From Pseudomonadota bacterium (GTDB lineage Bacteria > Verrucomicrobiota > Verrucomicrobiia > Limisphaerales > SXTU01): a stretch of DNA of 64,000 nucleotides. Position 1 is the stretch's first letter, and each line of letters opens with the position of its first letter. The notes under the pieces are model-generated. The model saw only the letters and a program-made list of their open reading frames with translations, did no database searches and was not told the DNA's origin. The position numbers and the translations under genes are program-made. Shown here piece by piece: positions 8,441 through 15,758 of the stretch. The stretch is taken from positions 18,520 to 82,519 of the forward strand of contig RFVF01000012.1 of NCBI GenBank assembly GCA_009922615.1, read 5' to 3'.

Positions 8441-9316
8441 TCAAAGCTGATGCACCGGCATCTCCTCGAAGTAACTCCGCTGGCTCGGCTCCGGCAGCGG
8501 CGCGTCCGCTTCGGGCGGCAGCAAGGTATCGAGCGCGGGCATCCCCTCGACCGCTTCGCCGTTGGCGATCGTCACGTGGACATTCCTCTCGCGCAGCAGG
8601 TGGAGAAAGCTTTCCGGGGCAGCGGGATCCGTCACCACCGCGTCCAGCACGTCAAGCTCGCAGAGTTTGGAGATGGATTGGCGGCCGAACTTCGATGAGT
8701 CCACGCACAGAATTACCCGCCGAGCTGCGTTGATCATCGCGCGCTGGATTTCGATCAACAACCCGTGGGAGTTGGAAATCCCCTCCTCCGTCACGCCGCC
8801 GCAGCTCAAGATCGCCACATCCGCCCGCAGCTTCGTAAATGCCTCGACGGCCAACGGCCCCACCAACACCCCGAGCTTAGGATAAATCACGCCACCAGTA
8901 ACGACGACTTCCATGCGGCTGGACGCGGAGAAGTGGTTCGCCACCGGCAGGGAATTGGTGATGATATGCGGTGACTTGGCCTCCAACTGGACGGCCACAT
9001 GATAGCAAGTTGTCCCGGCGTCGACGATGACAGTCTGGTTGGCTGGAATCAGACCCGCACACGCACGACCGATGGCCTCCTTCTGCGCCAAGCAGCGGGT
9101 GTCCCGGGTGCTGAAAGTGTATTCGTCAGACTTTGGATTGGCCAGCCTCGCCCCCCCGTGTGTCCGGCAAACCAAGCCGCGCGATTCCATGAGGCTCACA
9201 TCCCGCCGGACGGTGGAAACCGACGCGTCCACCAGCTCAGAAAGCTCATCCAGCGAAGAGAATTCTACCTTGAGCAAGTGCTCTTCGATCCGTCTCTGGC
9301 GCTCTTCCAGTGTCAT
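8441..9316 (-). CDS. DeoR/GlpR-family transcriptional regulator
   Basis: 291 residues. An N-terminal DeoR winged helix-turn-helix (about residues 1-57; LSELVDASVSTVRRDVSLME) is followed by the sugar-phosphate sensor domain with VIVDAGTTCYHVA and VDSSKFGRQS. The C-terminal 40 residues, ending in an acidic/Pro-rich tail, extend beyond the usual 250-residue length. It is divergent from the microcompartment operon across 85 bp, the standard place for the regulator of such loci in this phylum. By family it should repress the operon until a sugar phosphate binds; the ligand here is inferred to be a fuculose or rhamnulose phosphate. Confidence 0.9.
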   Translation of the reverse strand: MTLEERQRRIEEHLLKVEFSSLDELSELVDASVSTVRRDVSLMESRGLVCRTHGGARLANPKSDEYTFSTRDTRCLAQKEAIGRACAGLIPANQTVIVDAGTTCYHVAVQLEAKSPHIITNSLPVANHFSASSRMEVVVTGGVIYPKLGVLVGPLAVEAFTKLRADVAILSCGGVTEEGISNSHGLLIEIQRAMINAARRVILCVDSSKFGRQSISKLCELDVLDAVVTDPAAPESFLHLLRERNVHVTIANGEAVEGMPALDTLLPPEADAPLPEPSQRSYFEEMPVHQL

Positions 9317-9360
9317 TCTTCCGTAAGCGTGGAAGACTTTGGAAGATTTTGCAAGTTTAT

Positions 9361-9389
9361 GTTTGACAAAGAATCAGAATCTGTCAAAA
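9361..9389. promoter_or_regulatory. candidate DeoR operator in the divergent regulator/pduL promoter region
   Basis: Perfect 7-bp inverted repeat TTTGACA (9362-9368) / TGTCAAA (9382-9388) with a 13-bp spacer, in the only non-coding stretch between the DeoR-type gene and pduL. The region is AT-rich compared with its surroundings. A dyad of this kind suits a DeoR-family dimer, but no binding site is known for this protein. Confidence 0.45.
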
Positions 9390-9401
9390 GAGCGCCTAGA
9401 A

Positions 9402-10082
9402 ATGTCTGCGAACACTCAATCGCTTCCGCCCCGTGCGGTGATCGAGCACTTGGTCCGCCAGTCCGTTTACGCGCGGTTAAACCGTCCTTTGCCCACATCT
9501 GCGGCCGCTCCCAATCCTTTAATCGTCAACGTGAGTGCCCGGCATTGCCACCTCACGCAGGACGCAGTGGATGCGCTGTTTGGCAAGGGCCACCAGCTCC
9601 AGGTCCACAAATGGCTCTACCAAGACGGCCAGTTCGCGGCGAAGGAAACCGTTACGCTCGTCGGCCCCCGCAGCCGGGTGATTTCCAACCTCCGCATTCT
9701 CGGCCCCTGCCGAAACCTCAATCAGGTCGAACTGGCCTACACCGACGGCATCGCACTGGGTTTCGACCTGCCGTTGCGCAGTTCCGGCGACATCAAGGGC
9801 ACGCTCGGCGGCATGTTGATGGGTCCGGCGGGTTTCTTCGAGATGGAGTCGGGCATCATCCGCGCGCTGCGGCACGTTCACATGAGCCCGACCGATGCCG
9901 AATACTACGGCGTCAAGCCCGGCGACTGGATGAAGCTAAAAATCGGCGGGGACTGCGGCATCACGCTCGACCGGATGCTCTGCCGCGTGGACAAAAGCTT
10001 CAAGCTGGAGGTCCATATCGACACCGACGAGGGCAATGCCTGCAACCTGCAACCCGGCACCACCTGCGAATTGGTCAAATAA
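9402..10082 (+). CDS. pduL: PduL-type phosphotransacylase (microcompartment)
   Basis: Converts acyl-CoA plus phosphate to acyl phosphate plus CoA, regenerating CoA inside the compartment. I take the ATG at 9402 (MSANTQSL), giving 226 residues; an ATG at 9339 would add 21 residues lying across the putative operator. The zinc-site motifs of PduL are present: SARHCHL (H48, H50) and ALRHVHMSP (H158, H160). Residues 9-28 (PPRAVIEHLVRQSVYARLN) form an amphipathic helix before a Pro/Ala linker, typical of an encapsulation peptide. First gene of the microcompartment operon. Confidence 0.93.
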   Translation: MSANTQSLPPRAVIEHLVRQSVYARLNRPLPTSAAAPNPLIVNVSARHCHLTQDAVDALFGKGHQLQVHKWLYQDGQFAAKETVTLVGPRSRVISNLRILGPCRNLNQVELAYTDGIALGFDLPLRSSGDIKGTLGGMLMGPAGFFEMESGIIRALRHVHMSPTDAEYYGVKPGDWMKLKIGGDCGITLDRMLCRVDKSFKLEVHIDTDEGNACNLQPGTTCELVK

Positions 10083-10127
10083 TTTTCCCGGATTTATTGG
10101 GCAACTAACCACAAACCAAAGACAAAC

Positions 10128-10418
10128 ATGAGTGAAGCAATCGGCATGATCGAAACCAAAGGCTACACCGGAAGCATCGAAGCCACCGATGCCATGGCCA
10201 AAGCCGCAAACATCACCATCACCAAGACCATCCCCATCGGCGGCGGCCTCATCACCGTCATCTGCCGGGGAGATGTCGCGAGCGTCAAAGCCGCCGTAGA
10301 CGCCGGCAGCCGCGCCGCTGGCAAGGTCGGCGAACTCGTTGCGAGCCACGTCATCGCCCGCCCGCATGAAGATCTGGGCAAGATCTTCTTCGGGGAATCT
10401 GCCGCCGTTAAGAAATAA
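10128..10418 (+). CDS. BMC-H hexameric shell protein 1
   Basis: 96 residues, a single BMC domain that forms the hexagonal tiles of the shell. It begins [21 protein letters not shown] and carries the conserved [13 protein letters not shown] and [10 protein letters not shown]. The pore loop reads PIGGG, so the hexamer pore would be lined by glycine backbone with no Ser side chain. A short C-terminal extension ([12 protein letters not shown]) follows the fold. Located 45 bp after pduL. Confidence 0.95.
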   Translation: MSEAIGMIETKGYTGSIEATDAMAKAANITITKTIPIGGGLITVICRGDVASVKAAVDAGSRAAGKVGELVASHVIARPHEDLGKIFFGESAAVKK

Positions 10419-10454
10419 TTCTCAAACTCCAACCCTAACTCCCAACATAATTAT

Positions 10455-10733
10455 ATGGCTCAACAAGCAATTGGCATGATCGAATGCAAAGGCCTCTGCG
10501 CGCTCTTTGAAGCGGTGGACGCCTCGCTCAAGGCCGCGAATGTCACGTTCACCGGCTGGGAAAAAATCGGCTCCGGCTACGTCACTGCGTTTTTCCGCGG
10601 TGATGTCGCGAGCGTGAAAGCCGCCGTGGACGCCGGCGCCGCCGCGGCCGCGCAAGTCGGCAGCATCGTCAGCGTGCAAGTCATCCCCCGCCCGCATGAA
10701 GGCCTCGCCGGTCTCGGCAAGTGGCTCCAGTGA
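10455..10733 (+). CDS. BMC-H hexameric shell protein 2
   Basis: 92 residues, single BMC domain. It begins [19 protein letters not shown], contains [13 protein letters not shown] and ends with [17 protein letters not shown]. The pore loop is KIGSG, the commonest form in PduA-like hexamers. Two Cys residues (C12, C16) near the start are not shared with the other two hexamer proteins. It sits 36 bp after shell protein 1. Confidence 0.95.
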   Translation: MAQQAIGMIECKGLCALFEAVDASLKAANVTFTGWEKIGSGYVTAFFRGDVASVKAAVDAGAAAAAQVGSIVSVQVIPRPHEGLAGLGKWLQ

Positions 10734-10780
10734 TTGACGAATCGCGAGCACAAAGTCAGTCCCTGACGCTCGTAAACCGG

Positions 10781-11974
10781 ATGAAAGTTCTCATCGCCAA
10801 CATCGGCTCGACCTCTCTCAAATGGCGGCTGTTCGATTTCTCGAACAACGCCGAAACCCTGCTCCACAAGGGTGGTTTCGAACGGGTCACCGATTACCCC
10901 AAGGCGATTGAGGATTGCCTCGACCAGCTCAAATCCGCGGGCGTCATCACCAGCGAGGGAGAGCTTTCCGCCGTCGGCTTCAAGACCGTGATTGCGAAAG
11001 ATGTCACCGGTTGTGTGCGGCTGGATGAGCGCGTGCTCGGTGCCATGGAGGCCTACAGCGGCCTCGCCCCTGCGCACAACCCGCCTTATATCACCGGCAT
11101 TCGCCTCTTCGCGAAGCGGATGCCCGGCGTCCCGCTCATCGGCCTCTTCGAGACAGCGTTCTATCAGTTCGCACCGCCCGCGATGATGCGCTACGCCGTC
11201 CCGGACTCGTGGCACGACATCGGCGTGCGCCGCTGGGGCTTCCACGGCGCGAGCCATAAGTATATTGCCGAGCGCAGTGCCGAAATGCTCGGTCGAGCCG
11301 ATGTAGCGGCGCGCGCACAAAACCTATATGTAAACGGTGGCAAATCCGCTGTGAACGGCGTTCCGCTGCGCGTGATCTCCTGCCACCTCGGCGGCAGTTC
11401 CAGCATCACGGGAATCTTGAATGGAGTGGCCATCGGCAACAGCCTTGGCATGAGCCCGCAGTCCGGTCTGCCGCACAACAACCGCGTAGGCGATCTTGAC
11501 GCGGAGGCCCTGCCCTACGCGATGAAAACGCTCCGCCTGAGTGTGGAAGAGGCGCAACGGCAGCTCTCGAAGGAGGGTGGATTGAAGGGGCTGGCCGGCG
11601 GACTCTCCAACGACATTCGTGACCTCCAGGCCGCCGCTGCGAACGGCAACACCAAGGCCCAGCTCGCCATCGACGTGTTCGTGAGCGAAGCCCGCCGGTG
11701 GATTGGCGGCCACTTCTTCCAGATGAACGGCGCCGACGCCATCGTGTTCACCGCCGGCATCGGCGAAAACCGCGCTGAACTGCGCGCCGCAATTTGCGCG
11801 AACCTCGATCAGCTTGGCATCGTGCTTGATGCCGAGAAAAATGCCACCGTCCGCGCTACCGAGGCCGTCATCAGCGCCGCAAACTCCCGTGTGAAGGTGC
11901 TGGTAATCCCGACGAACGAAGAACTCGTCGTCGCGCGCGAAACCAAGCGCCTGCTCGAAAGCGCCCGCAACTGA
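10781..11974 (+). CDS. ackA: acetate/propionate kinase
   Basis: Uses acyl phosphate made by PduL to form ATP. 397 residues from ATG 10781 ([18 protein letters not shown]). ASKHA-fold motifs are visible: NIGSTSLK at the start, [23 protein letters not shown] and [12 protein letters not shown] near the C-terminus. Some active-site stretches differ from classical AckA: ETAFYQ where DTAFH is usual, and NNRVGDLD where TRSGDLD is usual. This points to the divergent type found in microcompartment loci; acetate versus propionate cannot be told from sequence. It is embedded between shell genes. Confidence 0.9.
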   Translation: MKVLIANIGSTSLKWRLFDFSNNAETLLHKGGFERVTDYPKAIEDCLDQLKSAGVITSEGELSAVGFKTVIAKDVTGCVRLDERVLGAMEAYSGLAPAHNPPYITGIRLFAKRMPGVPLIGLFETAFYQFAPPAMMRYAVPDSWHDIGVRRWGFHGASHKYIAERSAEMLGRADVAARAQNLYVNGGKSAVNGVPLRVISCHLGGSSSITGILNGVAIGNSLGMSPQSGLPHNNRVGDLDAEALPYAMKTLRLSVEEAQRQLSKEGGLKGLAGGLSNDIRDLQAAAANGNTKAQLAIDVFVSEARRWIGGHFFQMNGADAIVFTAGIGENRAELRAAICANLDQLGIVLDAEKNATVRATEAVISAANSRVKVLVIPTNEELVVARETKRLLESARN

Positions 11975-12023
11975 CCCTCTCTTCCCCTCACCCAACTCCC
12001 AACTCAAAAACACAACAAAACAT

Positions 12024-12308
12024 ATGGCACAACCAGCAATCGGAATGATCGAAACTCGCGGCCTCGTCGCTCTCGTTGAGGGCACGGACGCGATGCTCAA
12101 AGCCGCGAACGTCGAGCTCGCCGGTCCCATGACCCAGGTCGGCAACGCGCTCGTCACCGCCGTTGTCGTCGGCGACGTCGCCGCCGTGAAGGCCGCCACC
12201 GACGCCGGCGCCCAGGCCATCAAGGCCATCAAGGGCGAAGTCGTCAGCGTGCACGTCATCGCCCGCCCGCACAGCGACGTGGACGCCGTGCTGCCGAAGA
12301 AGAAGTAG
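12024..12308 (+). CDS. BMC-H hexameric shell protein 3
   Basis: 94 residues, single BMC domain: [46 protein letters not shown], ending PKKK. The pore loop is QVGNA, unlike PIGGG and KIGSG in the other two hexamers, so this tile probably has a different pore. It is separated from the next gene by an 80-bp palindromic repeat. Confidence 0.95.
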   Translation: MAQPAIGMIETRGLVALVEGTDAMLKAANVELAGPMTQVGNALVTAVVVGDVAAVKAATDAGAQAIKAIKGEVVSVHVIARPHSDVDAVLPKKK

Positions 12309-12317
12309 TCAGTCGGT

Positions 12318-12386
12318 CAGTAATTAGTGTTCAGTCGCGTTATGCGATTGCCCTCACTGAGAACTGAGCACTGAAAACTGATTACT
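12318..12386. repeat. palindromic repeat of the GTAATTAGT family inside the microcompartment operon
   Basis: Left arm CAGTAATTAGTGTTCAGT (12318-12335) and right arm ending GAAAACTGATTACT (12363-12386) are imperfect inverted copies around a GC-rich loop. It fills the gap between the third hexamer gene and the truncated pentamer gene. Same family as the repeats near 7534, 43344 and 58434. Confidence 0.75.
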
Positions 12387-12389
12387 CTT

Positions 12390-12566
12390 ATGTTCCTCGC
12401 ACGCGTCGAAGGCTCTGTGGTCTCCACCAAAAAAGAGGCCAGCATGAACGGCCGCAAGCTGCTCCTGCTCCGCCCTCAACTGGTGGACGAGATGTGCTCG
12501 GAAAACAGATTTACAGCGCAAGAACCCAATAGCCGCCGCCTAGTTATACGACGTAATACAATATGA
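12390..12566 (+). pseudogene. truncated BMC-P (EutN/CcmL-type) pentamer shell gene
   Basis: A 58-codon frame missed by a length cut-off. Residues 1-34 (MFLARVEGSVVSTKKEASMN, then GRKLLLLRPQLVDE) are an unmistakable EutN/CcmL start, close to the intact pentamer protein at 14042 (MLLARVEGNV). After VDE the similarity stops: the last 24 residues (MCSENRFTAQEPNSRRL, then VIRRNTI) are unrelated and come from a lower-GC stretch of about 70 bp. Pentamer proteins are normally about 85-100 residues, so at least half the fold is gone. The stop codon still overlaps the next start by 4 bp (ATGA at 12563). Most likely a remnant; a deletion in the assembly is the main alternative. Confidence 0.75.
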
Positions 12567-14038
12567 GCGAAGTGAACGAAGCTTTAATCCGTGATGTCGT
12601 CGCCGAAGTGTTGGGGCGCCTGGGCGCGCCCGCACCGACCCACGCCGCCAAATCCGACTGTGGCTGCGGCGGCAAGAGTGCCGCTGGCGCGCCTGCGTTG
12701 CGTGGCAAGTTCGGTGTATTTCAGGATGCCAATGAAGCCTGTGTCGCCGCGCACGAGGCTTTCCTCCAACTGCAGAAGGCGGGCGTCGCCGCGCGCGTAA
12801 AGATCGTGGACATCGTCAAGCGCATGGCTGAGGCAAATGCCGAGCCATGGGGCAAAATCGAGCTCGAAGAAACGAAAATTGGCCGGCTCGACCACAAGAT
12901 CGAGAAGCTCAAAATCATCAAGCTCGTGCCTGGCGTCGAATGGCTCCGGCCGGATGCCCGCAGCGGCGATCACGGTATCACGTTGGAGGAATACACGCCC
13001 TTCGGTGTCGTCGGCGCGGTCACGCCGAGCACGCACTCCATTCCCACGCTCAGCGGCAACATTGTAAACATCTGTGCGGCGGGGAATGCCGTGGTGTTCA
13101 ACCCGCACCCGAGTGCCGCCAAGTGCGCAGCCATCGCGGTGCGCGCCTACAACGAGGCGATTTACCGCGAGACCGGCATCGAGAACATTGCCACCATCAT
13201 CGAGAAGCCCTCGATGGAGAGTTTCGCCGCAATGTGCAAGCACGAGGCCGTCCGCATCCTGCTCGTCACCGGCGGCCCCGGCGTCGTGAAGGCCGCGATG
13301 CAGACCGGCAAGCGCGCCATCTGCGCCGGCCCCGGCAACCCGCCCGTTTACGTGGACGACACCGCGTGCATGAAGCGCGCGGCCAAGGCGATCATTCAGG
13401 GCGCAAGCTACGACAACAACCTCCTCTGCATCGGCGAGAAGGAAGTCTTCGCGCTTGAATCCATCGCAGACAAACTGATGTCGCAGATGGAGCAACACGG
13501 CGCGGTCAAGCTCACCAACTCGCAACTCGACGCCTTGACCAAGGCCGCGTTCACCATCACACCCGGTCAGGGCGGCGGCTGCGGCCACGCCAGCGTGAAC
13601 AAGGATTTCATCGGCAAGGATCCCATCGTGCTCGCGAAGGCAGCGGGTGTGAACATTCCTGCTGGCACTCAGCTGCTCTTTGCCGAGACCGGTGCGGACC
13701 ACCCGTTTGTCGTCGAGGAGCAGATGATGCCCTTCATCCCAATCACCCGCGTGAAGAGCCTAGAAGAGGGCGTAAAGCGCTCGCTCGAAGCCGAGCATGC
13801 CTACAAGCACACCAGCATCATCCATTCGCACGATCTCGAAGCGCTGACGCAAATGGGCCGCGCGCTCGACACAACGCTCTTCATCAAGAACGGCCCGTGC
13901 ATGGCCGGGCTCGGTCTTGGCGGCGAAGGCTACCTGAGCTTCTCTATCGCCACACCGACCGGCGAAGGCGTGAGCAATCCGCGCACGTTCACGCGCGTCC
14001 GCCGCTGCGTGATGGTGGACAACCTCAAGATTTACTGA
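12563..14038 (+). CDS. pduP: CoA-acylating aldehyde dehydrogenase (PduP/EutE type)
   Basis: Oxidises the sequestered aldehyde (lactaldehyde by pathway inference) to acyl-CoA with NAD. 491 residues. Residues 3-21 (EVNEALIRDVVAEVLGRLG) form the amphipathic N-terminal encapsulation helix, followed by a Cys/Gly linker (CGCGGKSAAG). The catalytic Cys is C289 in NNLLCIGEKEV. Other family stretches are TPSTHSIPTLSGNIVNIC and LVTGGPGVVKAAM. The start overlaps the stop of the truncated pentamer gene. Confidence 0.93.
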   Translation: MSEVNEALIRDVVAEVLGRLGAPAPTHAAKSDCGCGGKSAAGAPALRGKFGVFQDANEACVAAHEAFLQLQKAGVAARVKIVDIVKRMAEANAEPWGKIELEETKIGRLDHKIEKLKIIKLVPGVEWLRPDARSGDHGITLEEYTPFGVVGAVTPSTHSIPTLSGNIVNICAAGNAVVFNPHPSAAKCAAIAVRAYNEAIYRETGIENIATIIEKPSMESFAAMCKHEAVRILLVTGGPGVVKAAMQTGKRAICAGPGNPPVYVDDTACMKRAAKAIIQGASYDNNLLCIGEKEVFALESIADKLMSQMEQHGAVKLTNSQLDALTKAAFTITPGQGGGCGHASVNKDFIGKDPIVLAKAAGVNIPAGTQLLFAETGADHPFVVEEQMMPFIPITRVKSLEEGVKRSLEAEHAYKHTSIIHSHDLEALTQMGRALDTTLFIKNGPCMAGLGLGGEGYLSFSIATPTGEGVSNPRTFTRVRRCVMVDNLKIY

Positions 14039-14041
14039 GCG

Positions 14042-14320
14042 ATGCTCCTCGCCCGCGTCGAAGGCAATGTCACCGCCACTCGGAAACATCCGAGTTACGA
14101 AGGTTGGCGCCTGGTCATCTGCCAGCCGATCAACAACGCGGGCGATCCCGAAGGTGCGCCACAAATTGCCATCGATGCTCACGGAGCCGGCATGCACCAA
14201 CGCGTGATAATTTCCAGCGACGGTTCCGAGGCGCGCAAGGCCGTGGGCGATCCCAAAAGCCCCGCACGCTGGCTCGTGGTGGGAATCGTGGATGAACTTG
14301 AGCCGGGGGTGCCCGTATGA
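14042..14320 (+). CDS. BMC-P pentameric shell protein 1 (EutN/CcmL family)
   Basis: 92 residues; caps the vertices of the icosahedral shell. Begins MLLARVEGNVTATRKHPSYE and continues with the beta-barrel segments GWRLVICQPI and RWLVVGIVDEL. Starts 3 bp after pduP and overlaps the next pentamer gene by 4 bp. Of the three pentamer genes in the operon, this one and the next are complete. Confidence 0.93.
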   Translation: MLLARVEGNVTATRKHPSYEGWRLVICQPINNAGDPEGAPQIAIDAHGAGMHQRVIISSDGSEARKAVGDPKSPARWLVVGIVDELEPGVPV

Positions 14321-14619
14321 AACTCGGCGCGGTCATCGGGCGCGTGACGCTCAACACTGTGGTGCCGGAACTTGTCGGCGCACGCTGGCTCATTGTTTCT
14401 CCGTTCACGCGCGAGCACTATCAGCGCGGCAGCGAGACGCCAGCCGGACTCAGTAAGGATCCAAGTCTCGTCGTTTACGACGCGCTGGGTGGCGGCGAGG
14501 GCCAGACCATTGGCTACGTCGAGGGCCGTGAGGCCGCGCAGCCATTTGAAAAATCCCCGCCGATTGACGCCATCAGCGCCGCGCTGGTGGACGAGATTTT
14601 TTACAACCCAATGAAGTGA
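14317..14619 (+). CDS. BMC-P pentameric shell protein 2 (EutN/CcmL family)
   Basis: 100 residues. Begins MKLGAVIGRVTLNTVVPELV, followed by GARWLIVSPFT, LVVYDALGGGEGQTIGYVEG and a C-terminal segment PIDAISAALVDEIFYNP. The order of conserved elements matches EutN/CcmL pentamers, with a longer C-terminus than pentamer protein 1. It overlaps the upstream pentamer gene by 4 bp and is followed by the aldolase after 3 bp. Confidence 0.9.
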   Translation: MKLGAVIGRVTLNTVVPELVGARWLIVSPFTREHYQRGSETPAGLSKDPSLVVYDALGGGEGQTIGYVEGREAAQPFEKSPPIDAISAALVDEIFYNPMK

Positions 14620-14622
14620 TTT

Positions 14623-15660
14623 ATGCCTGCTGTCATTACTGCCAAAGAAGTTGAAGCCATCATCGCCAAGGGTGGCGATCCCAAGAACCTGCCGGCCGAT
14701 GCGGTGCTCACGCCCTCGGCCAAGGACGCGCTGCGTGACTATGCGAATGCGCGACGCGGAGCCGCCAACGCCGGCGTGGCCACCTACACGCCCGGCAAGC
14801 CGCTCAACTCCAAGTCCTCCAAGGCCGAGTTGGAAGCCTACTTCAACTCACCTGCTGCGCACGCGCTGAAGGAACAACTCTGCGACATCGGCCGCCGCCT
14901 CTGGGGCCGTGCCTACGTGGACGGCAACGGTGGCAACATCGCCATCAAGGTCGGCGAGGATATCGCGCTCTGCACTCCCACGCTCGTGAGCAAGGGCTTT
15001 ATGAAGCCCGAAGACATGTGCCTTGTGGACTTCGAGGGCAACCAGCTCGCCGGCACCAAGAAGCGCACGAGCGAAATCCTCATGCACTTGCAGATCATGA
15101 AGCGCCAGCCCAAGGCGGTCGCAACGTGTCACTGCCACCCGCCTTACAGCACGGGCTTCGCGGTGGCCGGCCTCGTGCCGCCCACGTGCATGATTCCCGA
15201 GTATGAAGTCTTCGCGTCGGTCGCCATCGCGCCGTATCGCACGCCGGGCACGCCCGACATGGGCAAGCTCGTCGCCGACCTCGTGGACAAGCACAACACG
15301 ATTCTCATGGCGAACCACGGCGTCGTCTCGTGGAGCCATAACAACGTCGAGGATGCCTACTTCAAAATGGAAATCCTTGAGGCCTATTGCCGCACGGTGC
15401 TCGTCACCGCGCAGCTCGGCGTCGCCCCGAAGACGATGACGCCGAACCAGCTTCAGGACTTGCTTAAGATCAAGCAAAGCCTCGGCATCCCCGACCCGCG
15501 CCACGGCCTGAAGGAATGCGAGCTGTGCGACAACGACGAATGGCGTCCGGGCGTCGCCTGCGCCCTGCCGCCCAAAGACTCCGCCTCGGCCACCCTCGAT
15601 CCGCAGGCCGAGGAAATGGTCAAAGCCATCACGGAGCAGTTGATGAAGCAGATGAAATAG
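14623..15660 (+). CDS. class II aldolase (fuculose/rhamnulose-phosphate aldolase type), microcompartment-targeted
   Basis: Zinc-dependent aldolase of the AraD/FucA family: it cleaves a ketose 1-phosphate to dihydroxyacetone phosphate and lactaldehyde. 345 residues, longer than FucA (about 215). The core contains GNGGNIAIKV, zinc ligands H170 and H172 (CHCHPPYS) and H232 (MANHGVVSW). The extra N-terminal 75 residues include VEAIIAKGG and a linker, and the C-terminus ends in an amphipathic helix (AEEMVKAITEQLMKQMK) that looks like an encapsulation peptide. This is the signature enzyme that marks the locus as the fucose/rhamnose type rather than ethanolamine or propanediol. Confidence 0.88.
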   Translation: MPAVITAKEVEAIIAKGGDPKNLPADAVLTPSAKDALRDYANARRGAANAGVATYTPGKPLNSKSSKAELEAYFNSPAAHALKEQLCDIGRRLWGRAYVDGNGGNIAIKVGEDIALCTPTLVSKGFMKPEDMCLVDFEGNQLAGTKKRTSEILMHLQIMKRQPKAVATCHCHPPYSTGFAVAGLVPPTCMIPEYEVFASVAIAPYRTPGTPDMGKLVADLVDKHNTILMANHGVVSWSHNNVEDAYFKMEILEAYCRTVLVTAQLGVAPKTMTPNQLQDLLKIKQSLGIPDPRHGLKECELCDNDEWRPGVACALPPKDSASATLDPQAEEMVKAITEQLMKQMK

Positions 15661-15661
15661 G

Positions 15662-15735
15662 AAGCCATGAAGGCAGGAGAAAACTTTGCCGCGCCATCGC
15701 CGTCTGTTTCCTGCCCTCCTGCGTTCCTTATCAAG
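15662..15735. repeat. palindromic GGCAGGA/TCCTGCC repeat
   Basis: In the aldolase-to-unknown gap: GAAGCCATGAAGGCAGGA on the left and TTTCCTGCCCTCCTGCGTTC on the right are imperfect inverted copies. No gene is visible in this 98-bp gap. It resembles the inserted palindromes elsewhere in the window. Confidence 0.5.
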
Positions 15736-15758
15736 GTTCTTTCTCCGTGCTTCTTGGA

